A stretch of 17,359 bases of DNA from Stephanodiscus triporus (taxonomy: Eukaryota; Bacillariophyta; Thalassiosirophyceae; Thalassiosirales; Thalassiosiraceae), in the NCBI GenBank assembly GCA_036939755.1, contig JALLAZ010000301.1, positions 1 through 17,359 of the forward strand, given 5' to 3'. Under the pieces are notes generated by a model. That model had not been told where the DNA came from and ran no database searches. It saw only the letters and a list, made by a program, of their open reading frames with translations. Below are positions 1 through 10,119 of the stretch, in pieces. The stretch's first letter is position 1. Each line of letters starts with the position of its first letter. A program made the position numbers and the translations under genes.

Positions 1-120
1 TTTTATTTATTTAAATGCGGACTACAGTTTTATTTGTTTTCACATTTATCAGTAATGATTAAAGATCCCTTTTTATCATCAAATAAGAAGTCATGTCCTA
101 GATCTCTTTAGAAGATAGGA

Positions 121-545
121 CACTCACCCTTCTGAAGGCTTCAATGTGAAGACCGTGGATGCCAGAGGGGGCGAGGAAATTGGCGTGTGCAATCTGCAAA
201 AGGAAATCATTCTTGCCGCTGCTCGTCAATCACTCTCCCTTTGTGCTGGACAATATCTCTCCCTTCATTCTTCTGCAACCGCCCCAAACCGAGAAAATCA
301 GTGCCTGGATTTATGAGTGCAGTAACTTTGCAAGACACAAAGCCATGACCGCGGGTGCCGTCGCCAGAGGGGGAAGGGAAATCAGCTTGTGCACCCCACA
401 AACAAGTACTAGTCATGCCATATGTTGTCAATCACCTTCCCTTCTTCCTTCTGCCAAGGCCACGGACCTATCCGACAAAGATGACAAAATTGGTGCCTGG
501 CTTTACAAGAGCCGGGCAAAATTCGATTGAAAGCTTGCGAAAATG
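121..545. repeat. Degenerate tandem repeat, unit about 196 bases
   Basis: Two diverged copies lie head to tail, roughly 151-346 and 347-545. Shared anchor words in the same order are GACCGtGGaTGCC / GACCGcGGgTGCC, CCAGAGGGGG followed by a GGAAAT-like word, GTCAATCAC.CTCCCTT-like words, and TGCCTGG.TTTA near the end. The tail of copy two (GATTGAAAGCTTGCGAAAATGACGTGG) resembles the bases just before copy one (121-157), which suggests part of a third unit. The open frames here are short, and the two copies are not kept in one common reading frame, so I do not call a gene. It may be a decayed repeat or a remnant of a repeat-containing gene. Confidence 0.55.
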
Positions 546-1118
546 ACGTGGTAATTGATGGGTCAAGGATGTATTCCTTACAGCTGACAACAAGAGATAC
601 TGAAGAAGTATGCGATAAGAGATAAGGAGCCTTTGCATTTATGTCTGCTGGACCTCTTATTCATATGTTAGTCAGAGTGGCAGGAGTTTTGCTAATTATC
701 CAGCAATAAGGTCATAGTGATTGACTTAGATATTTAGACAGAATGGTAATGTTATCAAACAAATCTGGGTTTATCCCTAATTCGCTAAGTTTCTAGAGAA
801 GAGTATCGCATCGTATGATATGATAGAAGCCGGCATGCAAACCAAGCTTCAACGTGTGTCCCAGGGTAGATGATCAATATTCCACTATCACAAGCAGAGA
901 GAAGCATGTATCTAAATGTGACAGTATGGCTGACTTTTACTTTCGGTATTATTGTCTCCTGATGCGCGTTCGTTACGTCGCAACCACAAATTTAATCAAA
1001 ATGACCTCCACAACAACAAGTGCGGTTCGTAAAAGCAAGTGCCAGGCCAAATATCTCAGGCAGAGGCATACTCAGTATTATTATCCTGCCCCATAGCCTA
1101 CTATTCAAAATTCTATCA
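546..1118. other. Intergenic stretch, nothing recognised
   Basis: This AT-richer stretch lies downstream of the ZIP gene, whose stop codon is at 1119-1121 on the minus strand, so it should hold that gene's 3' UTR. I saw no tRNA-like clover-leaf, no convincing coding frame and no strong repeat. Confidence 0.5.
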
Positions 1119-2639
1119 CTAACAGTGTTCATGGTTCAAAAGGACCAAGCCGATGGGAATCGTTCCGAGAATTATCCCGAACAAAGTCCAGATGCGATCC
1201 CAACGAGTCTTGACGATCGTCTCGATGCGGGGAAGGGCCTCGGTCGCGGCGATGTTCACGTACACGCCCGCCGCGATCGCGAGGATTATGCCCACCGATT
1301 CGTCGCGAGGGTTGAGCGCGAGGAAGAGGACGCCCCCCAGTACGACCGACAATCCCGATACGAAGTTGAGGACCAAAGCGTTGACGATCGACAACCCCCC
1401 GTGACGGGTGAGGAGGACGAAATCCCCGAGTTCCTGCGCGAACTCGTGCACCAACGTCACGGCGACGATGGTGAGGGCGAGCGCCGGGTCGCATCCCTGG
1501 AACGAGGCGGCGATGAACATTCCGTCGGCGAAGTTGTGCATCGAATCCCCGAGGACGATCGCAGCGATGAGCTTCATGTTGTATACGGGCTTGTTATCGA
1601 TGGGCTTGATATCGGGTACGACGACGCGTTCCTCGTCGCCCGCCGTCGAGGCTGATTGTGCCCTCTCCGTCGCCGTCACGGGCGACACCTCCACGCCCAC
1701 GTCGACCGCCGCCATGCCAATCTCGCCCCTCTCGAGGCACCCATCCGGATCGTCGACGTGGAAAAGGACCGCGAACAGCAGGGGCAGGAGGAACCCCCCG
1801 ATGAAGGCGCACCCGAATTGGGCGGCGGCGACGGACTCGGACTTCTCCCCCTCCTCCTCTCCCGCGTGCTCTTCGTGTTCGGCATCATCCGCTCCCTGCA
1901 AGGAGCGACGGTGGCCCTCCTCCTCCGCGTGCTCCTCCTCGTCGTGCCCCCCCTTGATCAACGCGAGAGCCTCGGGCAACACCAAGAAGACCGCCGTGGC
2001 GAGCAACGCCCCCGCCGCGAAGGAGTAGATGCATACGTCCAACAGCGCCGACATCGCGCCGTCCCCGTCGCGACCGAGCTTGTGGCATCTCCTGTGGATG
2101 CTCGTGAAGATGACGAGTACGAGACCCGATAGCGTAGCGACGTTGACGAGGAGTGTCGCGCCGATCACAGCGCCGTAGGGCTTGCCCTCGACGGTGGCCT
2201 CCTCCCGGCCTTCGTGTTCTTCGCCTTCGTGCTCTTCGCCTTCGTGTTCTTCGCCTTCGTGGTCCTCCTCCCCCATCGCCACCGCCACAGTCTCGTTGGT
2301 GGCAGCGATGGCGTCCTGCAGGCGCCTGGTCGTCATCTCGAACTCCTCCCTCCCCCCGTAATCGACTCTCTCGACGGCGGCGGCGGCGGCGGCTCCCCCC
2401 CCGACGAGAGAGACGCCCCTCCCCTCAACGAGAGGGACGAATGCCGACGCCGACGCCGCCAGGAGCAGGGCGGCGACGGAGAAGATGGCAAGCGCCGGGG
2501 CGTTGGCCCCGGGCGGGGGGTAGGCCGCACGGCGGCCGGAGCGGGAGTGCCGCTTGCCACAGTCGTCGCAGCGGGGATCCCCGTTGAACGCGTGGTCGTG
2601 GTGGCGATGACTGTGATGGTGTGCCGTCATCGTTAGCAT
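1119..2639 (-). CDS. ZIP-family metal (zinc/iron) transporter, LIV-1-like
   Basis: This single-exon gene of 506 residues encodes a probable importer of divalent metal into the cytosol. Eight membrane segments follow ZIP order: about 156-178, 198-228, 272-293, 355-380, 384-410, 415-442, 448-468 and 482-501. The metal-site motif of segment 4 is HNFADG (His368, Asn369, Asp372). Segment 5 carries HEFAQELGD (398-406), where LIV-1 proteins usually have HEXPHEXGD, so Pro is Ala and the second His is Gln. Histidine clusters likely to bind metal sit at the N-terminus (7-16), in a four-fold EHEGE tract (127-144), and in the loop between segments 3 and 4 (232-258). A CxxC pair lies at 24-27. An extra hydrophobic stretch (48-67) ends in ASASAFVP, resembling the diatom plastid-leader cleavage site, but the 47-residue head before it is unusually long for a signal peptide. 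Location is therefore uncertain, and the metal cannot be read from sequence. Confidence 0.9.
   Translation of the reverse strand: MLTMTAHHHSHRHHDHAFNGDPRCDDCGKRHSRSGRRAAYPPPGANAPALAIFSVAALLLAASASAFVPLVEGRGVSLVGGGAAAAAAVERVDYGGREEFEMTTRRLQDAIAATNETVAVAMGEEDHEGEEHEGEEHEGEEHEGREEATVEGKPYGAVIGATLLVNVATLSGLVLVIFTSIHRRCHKLGRDGDGAMSALLDVCIYSFAAGALLATAVFLVLPEALALIKGGHDEEEHAEEEGHRRSLQGADDAEHEEHAGEEEGEKSESVAAAQFGCAFIGGFLLPLLFAVLFHVDDPDGCLERGEIGMAAVDVGVEVSPVTATERAQSASTAGDEERVVVPDIKPIDNKPVYNMKLIAAIVLGDSMHNFADGMFIAASFQGCDPALALTIVAVTLVHEFAQELGDFVLLTRHGGLSIVNALVLNFVSGLSVVLGGVLFLALNPRDESVGIILAIAAGVYVNIAATEALPRIETIVKTRWDRIWTLFGIILGTIPIGLVLLNHEHC
2209..2268 (-). repeat. 15-base tandem repeat in the ZIP gene, four units
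   Basis: Four consecutive 15-base units (plus-strand CCTTCGTGTTCTTCG and variants) encode the repeated EHEGE peptide before the first ZIP membrane segment. The units differ by only one to four bases, so the array is probably young and variable in copy number. Confidence 0.85.
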
Positions 2640-3251
2640 CGTTTTGGCCTTCGATTATGTCACGGAATGAGACGGGGCGGAAATAATAATGGGGCGGGCC
2701 CTGAGCTAAGACCACGTGCTGCAGCTGTTGCCTTCGCTCATGAAGAGTCCAAAAAACAAAAAAGTTCAACACAGCAGCGGTTAACCACACACTCTCAGAA
2801 TGGAGGTCTGTCCTTAGTCCGTCGGGTGGACTCAACCATTTAGTTAGGCCACCTTATCTCAGTTAGCGGGGTAGGTAAGTCCACTTACTCTACGATAGTA
2901 CGTCTACCTAAAAGTACGTAACGTCTTACCGTCGTATCACTGTTCTAGTTCCAGGTGTGAGATCACGACGTAAGAGTAAAAGTCTAACTTTCCAGAAAGC
3001 GAACGCTGATTTCGATTCGATCGAGAGCTTCGGATTCGACGATGCCATAAATAATATACCAAGAACGAGTAAAAATCAACACCTCCTGCATGAAAACAAG
3101 TGCTACTATCCAGACTAAACAAATCGATTGAAATTACATCAAACAGCAAGACACATCATTGAGCGACATCAAAACAACTATCCTTTCGATAAGAAGTGAA
3201 CCTGATATTGATCCACCACTCTGAAGACAACATAAAACAATATTCGATAAG
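2640..3251. promoter_or_regulatory. Divergent promoter region between ZIP and the acetate permease
   Basis: This 612-base gap separates the start codons of two divergently oriented genes and should contain both promoters and 5' UTRs. It holds an imperfect inverted repeat at 2871-2893, and the word AGTACGT occurs twice close behind it (near 2897 and 2913). No TATA box could be placed with confidence, and no gene was seen. Confidence 0.5.
2871..2893. repeat. Imperfect inverted repeat upstream of ZIP
   Basis: The arms GTAGGTAAGT and ACTTACTCTAC pair over ten base pairs with one bulged base and a two-base centre (CC). It could be a dimeric factor site or chance; the sequence alone does not decide. 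Confidence 0.35.
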
Positions 3252-4226
3252 ATGGGCATTGGAAATCCCGCACCCCTCGGTCTACTCGCATTTGGTATGA
3301 CGACCATGCTGCTCATGTATGTCGACATGGGTTGGGTCGAGGGCGAATTTCAAGAAATGGTGATCGGATACGCCTTTTTCTACGGCGGTCTTTGCCAGCT
3401 GCTGGCGGGCATATTCGAATTGCTCAGGGGATCCACCTTTCCCTTTGCCGTTTTCGGGTCGTATGGAGCTTTTTGGATGGGTTGGGGATTCGCCCACCTC
3501 ATGTATGAAGCCGACGAATTTACCTTCGGTGGAGATTATTCGAATGGAAAAACGGCGTGGTTGATTCAGTGGGGACTGTTGACTTTTTGTTTTTGGGTTG
3601 TCAGTCTGCGGAAGAACGTCTGTCTCATGCTCGTTTTGGGCCTCTTGAGTTGGACTTTTTTCTTGCTCGCAGCAGCCAATGCCTCTGGCAGCGACGGTGT
3701 CAAAAAGGCGGCTGGTGCCATCGGATTCCTTACGGCGATAGCGGCTTGGTACACGGCCATGGCAGAAATCGTCAACGAAGAGTGGGGACGTCACGTCTTA
3801 CCGGGATTACGCCCCCTCCATGCGCCGGAGCGAATTGCCATTTCCAAAGACTCGATTATCAAACGTGCAGACTATGACTCTAAAAGCAAGACCCTGTTTT
3901 TACAATTCCGTGGTATGCAAATCAAAACCCGTCAAGATGTATTGGCCATTAAAGAGGGCGTGGAGGAAGTCATAAAGAGTACAGGCGAATCACGAGTTCA
4001 TGTTGTGGTGGATTATGCAGATGTCGTACTCTTGGATGATATTGCGTCGGATTATTGGGACATGGTGAATGGACTACAGAACAATTACTATTTATCTGCG
4101 AAGCGTTTCCATATCAGTTCCTTCGGTACTAACAAGAGTCGAAATTTGATGCGAGACCCAGTTGAATTATTACTCTATAGAGGGCGCACAGGCATAGATC
4201 CCAGCGGTATTGTAAAATCGGTCTAG
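3252..4226 (+). CDS. Acetate/succinate permease (GPR1/FUN34/YaaH family) with CoA-transferase-like C-terminal domain
   Basis: This single-exon gene encodes 324 residues. The first 185 or so match the SatP/YaaH acetate permease family: the signature NPAPLG is at 5-10, followed by six membrane segments at about 8-24, 33-55, 62-84, 101-118, 122-143 and 152-173, with YGGLCQLLAG and FGSYGAFW in the expected places. The family's usual length is about 190-280 residues. After HVLPG (181-185) comes a soluble tail at about 191-310. From memory, it resembles the last 120 residues of YdiF-type acetate/3-ketoacid CoA-transferases: TLFLQFRGM, RVHVVVDYAD, DYWDMVNGL, NNYY then RFHISSF correspond to their FxNFEG, VNYDxF, DxYxDMV and YYxxVxRYTTSAF. 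The tail lacks the catalytic glutamate region of those enzymes. The permease call is firm; the tail's role (CoA or partner binding, or coupling uptake to activation) is inference. Confidence 0.9.
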   Translation: MGIGNPAPLGLLAFGMTTMLLMYVDMGWVEGEFQEMVIGYAFFYGGLCQLLAGIFELLRGSTFPFAVFGSYGAFWMGWGFAHLMYEADEFTFGGDYSNGKTAWLIQWGLLTFCFWVVSLRKNVCLMLVLGLLSWTFFLLAAANASGSDGVKKAAGAIGFLTAIAAWYTAMAEIVNEEWGRHVLPGLRPLHAPERIAISKDSIIKRADYDSKSKTLFLQFRGMQIKTRQDVLAIKEGVEEVIKSTGESRVHVVVDYADVVLLDDIASDYWDMVNGLQNNYYLSAKRFHISSFGTNKSRNLMRDPVELLLYRGRTGIDPSGIVKSV

Positions 4227-4327
4227 AGGGGTGTTTTATATTGTTATAGTTTCACGACGAAACTCCGTGTGTGTTTGATAATACAACGTATTGTGACTAC
4301 TTTATACTCACTTTTGGCACGGCTGAA

Positions 4328-4344
4328 AAGGCTTCCAAAGCCTT
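4328..4344. terminator. Small hairpin between convergent genes
   Basis: AAGGCTT and AAGCCTT form a perfect seven-base-pair stem with a three-base loop (CCA). It lies in the 161-base gap between the convergent 3' ends of the permease and topoisomerase genes, so it would sit in both 3' UTRs. A role in 3' processing is only a guess. Confidence 0.2.
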
Positions 4345-4387
4345 GTGCTCGCACTCAAAAGTTCTTTCTTTCAAGAAACATCAATCT

Positions 4388-7300
4388 CTAGTAACTCTCG
4401 TCTTCAATACCACTCTCGCTCTCGCTCGAACATTCCGAGGCACTACCATCTACTGCATAATTCGGCTTGGCCTTGCCACTCCCACGACGTAAACGTGACT
4501 GGGCATGGATCAGATGTGATTCATCGTGCAAAACCTTCTTCTTTTCGCTTGGGTTAGAATCGTCACTTTCAGATTCATCAAATTTGCGTTTGAGTTTGCT
4601 CTTTGATAGTTTACCATATCTAGCCATTTCTGTGCTTTCATCACTATCGATCAATAAGTCATCCATTCTCTCCAGACCTACATTGTTGACCACACTGGCA
4701 TCGCTGCCCCGCGAATCACACCCAACTCTCAATCCAGGCGATTTCTTCGTTAACTTGAATGAATACTTCGGAGAAACACCTAGGCTGACAGCCGTTTTGC
4801 CCTTTGACGCTGCTCGAGCTTTTGGGGCAAAGATGCGCCTGCCCCTACCACCAGTTGAAATTTCCTTATTGGGTTTCAACTCGGCCTTGATCTTTGAAGA
4901 TGACTTTTTTGACGCAAGCTTTCCTTTCTTTGCAGTAGGTATTGACATTTTGGCTGGGGCGATAACATCTGCTCTTGTAAGAGGCTTGCATTTGAAACTA
5001 TCAATGCTTGCCGATGATGCTGATTGGTCATCCTCTGCATCAGATTCGGATTCGCTTTCCGCGTATGATTCAAATTCTGACTGTTCAGAATCCCACTACG
5101 GAACATGCGAAATTGTTATGTACCGAATCTAAAGATTGCATTCAAATGAAAGTTTAGGACAAGGCTACCCACCTCGTTCTCATCTTGTTTCCTCTTCGCC
5201 CGTTTCTTTGAAACTGACGCGTTGACCTTAGATTTTCCGCGCTTGTGTTTGTTCTCTTCGATGCCCAAAGCTTTATCGCGTTCGTCTAGTAGTTCCTCGA
5301 TTACATCCAGATCATTCAACCAAATTTGTTCAGGGCTCGTACCTTCGAGCGATTTCACCTCCTCGACCTTTTCTGCCTTTTGCCTGCAAAGTTCTTCAGC
5401 ACGTTCGAATGAAAGACTCCAAATCTTCATTCCTAGCAAGTACTCGTAGCCTTTAGCAAGCTCAGCATCCGGCGTGTCATCCTCCAAGACATCAACTACT
5501 TCGTTTGCCCCGTCGTCATTTGCTCCATCCTCATCCGAAGAAAGGTTGTACCTACGCTCCACCAACTCAGCAAGCAACTCATGCTGCTTCCTATTACTGA
5601 CAATTAGGTCTCCTCTGCACACTTCCTTAACAAAGCGAGCCTTGTTGTTCAATATACTCAACTCTGCTCTCAACTTGTGGAGTAGCATATCCTAGAAAGC
5701 GTGAAATGTGCGAGGTGACCGATGAAGTGAGATGATTACAAAACAATGACGAGAACAACGGGACCAAATGGATTTACCTTCCGAGCGATATAAAAAACTT
5801 TTCTTTGACGATAGAATTCTAGAAGTATTTCCTTTGGGCTCTTGTATGTCTTCAGTTTGCCAAATTTATCGAAGGCGGTCATGTTCGTGGTGGAGATAGA
5901 AGTTGAGAGCTTGAACTTTCCATGTAGACCTTCTTTCTCCTCCTCAAAAGAATCAATAATCTCTTTCGATGCGTTGACAGTAAAGGAAACAGTGGTGTCA
6001 GTGTGGTTTTCCTTGAAGTCGGATATCTCGCTTGGGGACTTGTCGGTGCCAGTCATCATTCCTTCCAAGAATGCCTTATAATCCTGAGTCCACTTCCCGA
6101 TGGGCAATTCGGTGATTATAATTGTGGTCGCATTGATGCGTTTAATCTTGCCCTTCACAACGTATCTTCCCTCCCTTTTGCCGTTTTCGGCAATAATATC
6201 TCCTCTGTAACCGCAGAAATAAGGGTGCATTTCAGTTGGCTCTTCGCCTTTGATCATCTTCCTGATATTGGCGATGACTAGACGGGGATCGTAGTTGTGG
6301 ATGGTACACGACCATCCAGTCCCAATGCCTTCAGATCCATTGACGAGTACCATCGGAATAACGGGCATGTAATATTCAGGTTCGATGGATAGACCATCAT
6401 CGTTGAGATAGTTCAAAAGCGGATCATCGTCCGGATGGAAAATCGCACGTGCAATCTTCTCGAGCCTGGTGAAGATGTAACGTGCCGAGGCATGATCTTT
6501 TCCACCCATGCGCCTTGTCCCAAACTGCCCGCCGGGGTAGAGAAGATTCACATTGTTAGAGCCACAGTATGTCTGAGCCATTCCAATTATTGTCCCATGA
6601 AGCGAAGCTTCTCCGTGATGATAACTTGAATGCTCGCCTATGAAGCCGGCGAGCTGCGCTACCTTGATCTCAGTCTTGAGTTTTTTCTTGAAGCATGCGA
6701 ACAGCACCTTGCGCTGACTTGGTTTGAACCCGTCAAGCAGATGGGGGATCGAGCGGATGTTATCGTACTGGGAGAAGAGGACAAGCTCGCGGTTGATGAA
6801 GTCTGAGTAATTGATCCCATTCTTTTGCGATTTCCTATAGTCTACGAAGGTGTCCTTTTTGACGCAAGAGAGCCACCACTTCCTAGCCTCAACCTTGCTC
6901 TTGCTGAAAGCCATTTCGATGAGGCCAGCCCCAGTGTTGATTACATCGCGAGACTCCTCTTCGTTCATTTCACCGTCCAGACCACTTACATGATCATCAC
7001 CAATCTCATTGAAACTGATCTCGTGTATGTTGAGATTCGAGAAGTATTCCTTGGCCTCGCTGCTGGTCGAAGTGCCCAGACCCTTGTAATACTTGATAGT
7101 CCATCCCTTGGTATCATTCCCAGTCGATTCCTTCCACGCTTCATACTCGGGCAACGTGAAGAAAGCCTCCGACTTCTTACCCTTTGTGCACTTCACGATG
7201 GGAGTGATGAACTGCTTCAAGAAACCTCGAACATCCAATAGGGACGGCCAGAAGTGATGGATGAAGTTGATCATCAGTCCTTTGATGTGACTTCCGTCGT

Positions 7301-9631
7301 GGTCCTGGTCCGCCATGATCATGAGAGAACCATATCGGAGAGTCTTGATATTCTCCTCGGTGTATGTGGTGTTGAACTTGAGACCCATAATTTCGACCTG
7401 AGATTCATGCAATAGTAGAGTGCGTCAAATAACGATCACAAAAAAAGTAAGTCGGTCTACTCATACAAAACGACAACGAGCATACCAAATTCATAATCTC
7501 TTCATTCTTCATGATTTGGGCGTGAGTCGCGTCACGAACATTCAATGGCTTGCCTTTCAGAAAATGATCACGAACGAGGGAACGAGTAAGATCACAACGG
7601 AGAGGGAGGCCAAACCGACAGAAAGATCCCGGCCTCACCCTTGAGCGGGAAGACGCCGTAGCAGTCCCTGCCAACGATCGAAAGTCCGGACATGGCGAAC
7701 GACTTCGCGCTATCACCCTCGGTCACGATTAGCGTGCAATCTCTCGACCGCGACGTACCGGCGCAGTTGGCGTCGTCCAACTTGACGATCCCAGACAGCT
7801 TGCTCTTCTTCGTGCCGCCCTTTCGTTGGAGGGCCCGACCCTCCTGATATTTGGCGAGCTGCGTGATCGATTCCACGACGCCGCATTTCTCCACCCGCTT
7901 CACGAACTGATCCGAAAGGAGAACGTGTTTCTTGAACGCATTGGGTTTGGTGGTCAGATTCTCCTTCGTCTGACTGTCGAATGTGGGATTCTCGACGAGG
8001 CAGTTCACAAATATTGCGAGGTGATTTTTGACCTGGTTCGGCTTGACTTCCTTCCCCCCCCTGTTCTTCCTCTTGACAGCGGCCTGCAGGTGACGGACGA
8101 GCGAATTCGCGACGTAGTCGACGTGCCCACCGCCCTTCGTCGTGGCGATGGCGTTGACGAAGGATATCTGCTGGAAGCCTGATCCGTCAAGGATGGGGCC
8201 GACCCCGACCTCCCAGTCATCGCCGATCTTCTCGTACACCGCGGGTGCCGGGATGCCGTCGAAGAGGGAGAGGTAACTCCGGAAGTCGTGCACCTTGATT
8301 CTATCGCCGTTGAGGTAAACGTTGAGTCTCTTCCCCTTCCGCGAGGCCATTGATCCGGCGATCTGCGATTCATCAAAGGAGGATCATGACGTGGGTGATG
8401 AGCTAAAAGCACGGATAATAGCGAGGTGGGGTTAACGCGTATGCCCAACCACTCACGTCGTACGCGCGCTTGGATATGAGCCCCATGGCGTCGTTGTCAA
8501 GATGGGTCATGTTGAGCTTCGCAAAATCGGGCTATGTCGAACGTCGGGGGTATCCGTCGGAGTAAAAGTCGCGTCGAGGGGGTGTGTAAGCCTTCGTGTT
8601 GACCCCGCGAGAGAGAGAGACGAAACTCGGTGCAGAAAATCGAATCTCGCACATGAAATGTAATAGTAGCACTCACCCTGAACGTGATCTTCGTGTAGTC
8701 GCCCCTCCTCCTCTCGGCCGACGATATCCCGACGACGATCGGCTCCTCCGCATCCCTCATGTTGTTCCGCCAGACCTGCGAGAACCTGAGACCGCGTTCG
8801 GCGTCGAGGCACTCGATCGCGAACCGCTCGCTGAAGATGTTCGCGAGCTTCGCGCCGTATCCGTTCCGACCGCCGGTGGTCTTCCTCACGTCGTCGTCGA
8901 AGTTGGAACCCTTGGAAAAATCATCGAGTGGTCATGAATAACGAGCGAGAAAATCGTTCAGATATATTATCGCCACAGTAGACGTCGGGGGAGGGGCACT
9001 AGGTAGCTGCGAATAGCGAAAACTCACCGTGAGGAGATGTCCGAAAATGAGAGTCGGGACGTAACACCCGTGTTCCTTGTGCCTGACGACCGGCACGGTC
9101 CTGCCGTTGTTCGTGACGGACACGACCCCCAACGCGGGATCGACGTCAATGTCCAACCTGTCCATGCCGTCCGGATCGCGCTGCTTGTTGTCGGCCGCGT
9201 TGACCACGATCTCGTCGTACATCTTGTAGAAGCCGGGGGTGTACGTGACCTCCCGCCGCACGATCCGACCCGTCGACGGGTCGTGAACGAAGGCGGTGTC
9301 CGCGAGCGGCTCGACGCTGCCCACGTAGGTGTCAGGACGGAGGAGGATGTGCTCAAGCTGCGTCTTCTTCTGGTACGTCTGCTCGATGGTCCTCGTCTCC
9401 TTCGCGGCGGCGGCGACGGAGGAGGGATCCTTCTTCGCCTTCGCCACTTCCTTCTTCTTCTTGGCGACGACGGCTGCCTTGGCGGTGGCAGTGGTGGCAA
9501 TCGCGGCCCTGCTGTCAACGCTCATTCCGCGTTTCTTCTTTGCCTTGGCGGGGTTGTTGTCATTGCTGCGGCGTTTGTTGGGTTTGTCGTTCTTGTTGGC
9601 GCTGGCGACGACTTCGTCTTCTTTGTATTCC

Positions 9632-9663
<32 letters not shown>

Positions 9664-9747
9664 TGAGTTATCGTTGCCCTCGTCGTTGTGGACGAAGTCG
9701 AAGTCGTCGCCCTCGCCGTCGTCGTCTGATTTGGGATCGTATGCCAT
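4388..9747 (-). CDS. TOP2: DNA topoisomerase II, eight exons
   Basis: This nuclear type IIA topoisomerase passes one DNA duplex through another using ATP. The exons are 9747-9028, 8910-8677, 8531-8457, 8362-7639, 7553-7486, 7397-5778, 5691-5173 and 5095-4388. All introns are GT-AG (77-145 bases), frame is kept throughout, and the product is about 1555 residues (human TOP2A has 1531). The order of parts is: acidic, Ser12 and Lys-rich leader (1-120, likely nuclear localisation); GHKL ATPase with EIVVNAADN at 179-187, NNGRTVPV at 213-220 and GGRNGYGAK at 253-261; the QTK loop at 474-476; TOPRIM with EGDSAKS at 558-564 and DQDHD at 637-641; and the DNA-cleaving tyrosine in ASARYIFT at about residue 914. 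The C-terminus is charged and poorly conserved, as usual. The start is the first Met of the open frame. GC-rich codons dominate exons 1-4 and fade from exon 5 on. Exon 3 is only 75 bases and exon 5 only 68, so gene finders may miss them. Confidence 0.95.
9631..9666 (-). repeat. Trinucleotide repeat encoding Ser12 in topoisomerase II
   Basis: A run of 36 bases of alternating GAC/GAT on the plus strand encodes twelve serines (residues 28-39) in the acidic leader. It is likely a length-variable microsatellite. Confidence 0.8.
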
Positions 9748-10119
9748 GGTCTGTCGTTTGTTTGATGCCGTCGCTCCTTTGAGATGTCATTGGTATTGTA
9801 GTAGGTAGTAGATAGTTAAGTAGTGTGGTATCGTATGGTCGTAGATGTTCCCGCAGCAGGGCCATCCAAGAATATCTACTCTTTAAGTAGGAACTCTGTA
9901 GATAGGAACTTTGAGGGATTTGGACGTAGGAACTCTACATTTTACTACGGGGCCGAGGGTTTTATTCCATCACCCCACCCTGTCGTAAGTGGACACAACA
10001 GCCAAACACACTGCCGACGCGAGTCGATTTTGTCATCATGTACGATATGGTGCGAGAGTGTGCCCTTAAGCGATGGAGATCTTCGAACACTGAAAACGAC
10101 AACTGCTGGATAACCAATC
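9748..10119. promoter_or_regulatory. Divergent promoter region between TOP2 and the repeat-protein gene
   Basis: This 372-base gap lies between the start of TOP2 (minus) and the chosen start of the repeat protein (plus). It contains three copies of TAGGAACTYT and many GTAG words. No TATA box was placed. An upstream exon of the repeat-protein gene cannot be excluded. Confidence 0.45.
9887..9936 (+). repeat. Three copies of TAGGAACTYT
   Basis: The copies start at 9888, 9903 and 9927; the first and third share the longer word GTAGGAACTCT. They lie about 150-190 bases upstream of both start codons, so either gene could be the target. Confidence 0.5.

Noticed and set aside
159..530. Plus-strand open frame of 123 codons
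   Set aside because: It spans the degenerate tandem repeat, whose copies are read in different frames; there is no known domain and composition is not gene-like.
1020..1655. Plus-strand open frame of 211 codons
   Set aside because: It mostly lies antisense to the C-terminal half of the ZIP gene and its translation has no recognisable domain.
4467..5132. Plus-strand open frame of 221 codons
   Set aside because: It is antisense to the charged C-terminal exon of topoisomerase II, whose frame joins correctly to exon 7.
9631..9666. Poly-Asp coding tract on the plus strand
   Set aside because: It is the complement of the serine run in topoisomerase II; the plus frame has no independent support.
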